DNA of 64,000 bases, taken from assembly GCA_963643225.1 (NCBI GenBank), contig CAVIIX010000001.1, forward strand, positions 62,001 through 126,000. The letters are read 5' to 3'. Shown here piece after piece: positions 62,929-64,000 of this stretch. The stretch is from UBA1258 sp963643225 (GTDB lineage Bacteria > Bacillota > Clostridia > Lachnospirales > Lachnospiraceae). Within the stretch, counting starts at the first letter, position 1, and every line of letters begins with the position of its first letter. Position numbers and translations under genes: made by a program. The notes below the pieces were generated by a model that ran no database searches, was not told the origin of the DNA, and saw only the letters and a program-made list of their open reading frames with translations.

Positions 62929-62957
62929 AAAGGATTCAGATTTTGAATCCTTTTTTT
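62927..62957 (+). terminator. Terminator after the 156-residue protein
   Basis: AAAAAGGATTCA (62927-62938) pairs with TGAATCCTTTTT (62944-62955), 5-base loop, T run to 62957. Confidence 0.9.
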
Positions 62958-63031
62958 CACATTTAAAACTAAGATTGCACACAACTTAGACACAATTAAC
63001 CCTTATAGTTATCCTTGTAAACTTCAATAAC

Positions 63032-63057
63032 CACCTGCGGTTTTAAGCCGCAGGGTG
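63032..63057 (+). promoter_or_regulatory. Hairpin just upstream of the VTC-domain gene ribosome site
   Basis: CCTGCGG (63034-63040) pairs with CCGCAGG (63048-63054), extended by CA/TG around a bulge, 7-base loop. No T tract follows; GGAGG of the ribosome site begins a few bases later. Could control translation. Identity unknown. Confidence 0.45.
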
Positions 63058-63068
63058 ACGGAGGCAAA

Positions 63069-63857
63069 ATGGCGCAAAGCATTTTTAAAAGAGTCGAAGT
63101 TAAATATTTACTTACTAAAATACAGTACAACCAAATAAGAGAAAGACTTATACCCTACATGCAGGATGATGAATACGGCCTTTCAACAATTCAAAGCATT
63201 TATTACGATACAGAGAATTATGACATTATAAGGGATTCGCTGGAAAAGCCTGTATATAAAGAAAAATTAAGACTAAGAGCATACGGTACAGACATTACAG
63301 AGGACAAAAGGGTTTTTTTGGAGCTTAAGAAAAAATATGAAGGCGTCGTTTATAAAAGACGAATCACCCTTACTTATAAAGAGGCGATTGATTACATGGA
63401 AAAGGGAATTTACCCTAAGGAGGATTCGCAGATTTTAAGAGAGATTGATTATTTTATAAAATTTCACAATCCAACGAGACGTACCTTCATAGCTTATGAC
63501 AGAATTGCAATGTACGGAAAAGAAAATAAGGATATTCGAATCACCTTTGATAAAAGCCTTCGTACCATCTTTGACAAAGAAAACTTTAATGCTGAAAGAA
63601 AAGGTGAATACCTTTTAGAGCAAGGCGAACGCTTAATGGAAATTAAGGTGCCGGGCGCAATGCCTTTGTGGCTTGTAAACATTTTATCGGAATTAAAAAT
63701 TTATCCACATTCATTTCCAAAATACGGAACGGCCTGCAAGAAATTTATAGCCTATGAAGGCTTTGAAGAGGAAGAATGTTTATTGAAACCTGAAAACGAT
63801 TCAGAAAACGCATATCCTAAATTTGGAAGAGCATTATGTATTAAAAAATTTGCATAA
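63069..63857 (+). CDS. VTC-domain (polyphosphate polymerase-type) protein
   Basis: 262 residues matching the VTC tunnel domain: VEVKYLLTKIQYNQIRERLIPYM, STIQSIYYDTENYDIIRDS, EKLRLRAYG, FLELKKKYEGVVYKRRI, EIKVPGAMPLWLVNIL. Basic residues R/K in RLR, ELKKK and KRR correspond to the phosphate-binding tunnel; the glutamates in VEVKY and LMEIKVPG are metal-ligand candidates. In yeast this domain makes polyphosphate from ATP. In bacteria it is often paired with a DUF4956 membrane protein, whose start follows. GGAGGC ribosome site. Confidence 0.88.
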   Translation: MAQSIFKRVEVKYLLTKIQYNQIRERLIPYMQDDEYGLSTIQSIYYDTENYDIIRDSLEKPVYKEKLRLRAYGTDITEDKRVFLELKKKYEGVVYKRRITLTYKEAIDYMEKGIYPKEDSQILREIDYFIKFHNPTRRTFIAYDRIAMYGKENKDIRITFDKSLRTIFDKENFNAERKGEYLLEQGERLMEIKVPGAMPLWLVNILSELKIYPHSFPKYGTACKKFIAYEGFEEEECLLKPENDSENAYPKFGRALCIKKFA

Positions 63858-63859
63858 AC

Positions 63860-63878
63860 AAAGCAGAAACCTGCTTTT
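63860..63878 (+). terminator. Weak terminator-like hairpin after the VTC-domain gene
   Basis: AAAGCAG (63860-63866) pairs with CTGCTTT (63871-63877), loop AAAC, short T tail. May reduce read-through into the next gene. The rest of the 122-base gap shows no gene. Confidence 0.4.
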
Positions 63879-63979
63879 AATTACTGCACGCAGGATTCTA
63901 GTATGCCTTTAAAGACAGCTGCCTATTCGAATCCGTCCGCATTAAGTTTAAATATTTAAAAGGAAAGAAGGAAAAAATT

Positions 63980-64000
63980 ATGTTAGAAAGTATTTTATTG
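63980..64000 (+). CDS. Start of a further gene, probably DUF4956 membrane protein (cut by window end)
   Basis: ATG at 63980 follows AGGAAAGAAGG (63961-63971). Only seven codons are visible (MLESILL). Pairing of DUF4956 proteins with VTC-domain genes in Firmicutes suggests the identity, but the sequence seen is too short to confirm it. Confidence 0.45.

Overview
The window (about 40% GC, nearly all genes on the + strand, strong AGGAGG-type ribosome sites, PolC-type replicase, SigD/FliA, FliY, CheC/CheD and FlhF/FlhG) comes from a motile low-GC Firmicute. Gene content and order fit an anaerobic member of the Lachnospiraceae (Roseburia/Lachnospira/Butyrivibrio neighbourhood). The genus cannot be fixed from this sequence alone.

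Region 1 (1-31,883) is one long fla/che operon. It runs fliG(partial)-fliH-fliI-fliJ-motE-like-fliK-flgD-flg_new-flgE, then a terminator-like hairpin plus a palindromic repeat, then flbD/swrD-motA-motB-fliL-fliM-fliY-cheY-fliO-fliP-fliQ-fliR-flhB-flhA-flhF-flhG-pilZ-cheB-cheA-cheW-cheC-cheD-(small membrane protein)-fliA-fapA-like-(two uncharacterised proteins around a SwrB-like DUF6115 protein). It encodes the switch complex, export gate and ATPase, hook assembly, stator, chemotaxis signalling with adaptation, a c-di-GMP receptor and the flagellar sigma factor. No cheR, chemoreceptor or flagellin is present in the window.

Region 2 (31,884-34,030) is rpsB-tsf behind its own promoter and a structured leader. 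The leader contains a short upstream ORF whose stop codon overlaps the rpsB start. The order fla/che - rpsB - tsf is the one known from Bacillus subtilis.

Region 3 (34,031-51,308) is about 17 kb of accessory genes lying between tsf and pyrH, which are adjacent in many Firmicutes. It holds azlCD (branched-chain amino acid export), a BMP-type ABC importer (lipoprotein, double ATPase, two permeases; nucleoside or sugar), rhaB-rhaA-rhaD (rhamnose catabolism), a hybrid histidine kinase with a DNA-binding-less double receiver protein, a cytoplasmic GH95 glycosidase with an altered catalytic motif, a membrane-anchored NodB deacetylase and a bactofilin.

Region 4 (51,327-62,161) returns to the conserved order pyrH-frr-uppS-cdsA-dxr-rseP-ispG-polC (UMP kinase, ribosome recycling, undecaprenyl and phospholipid precursors, MEP pathway, site-2 protease, replicative polymerase). 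It is followed by a tRNA-Glu(CTC), an unrecognised 156-residue protein, and the start of a VTC-domain / DUF4956 pair.

A family of palindromic elements (ATATAGGAATTGC-type arms, usually paired with a small GGCACTACGTGCC hairpin) occurs at least four times, each time next to an intrinsic terminator. No CRISPR array, insertion sequence, phage gene or rRNA was seen.
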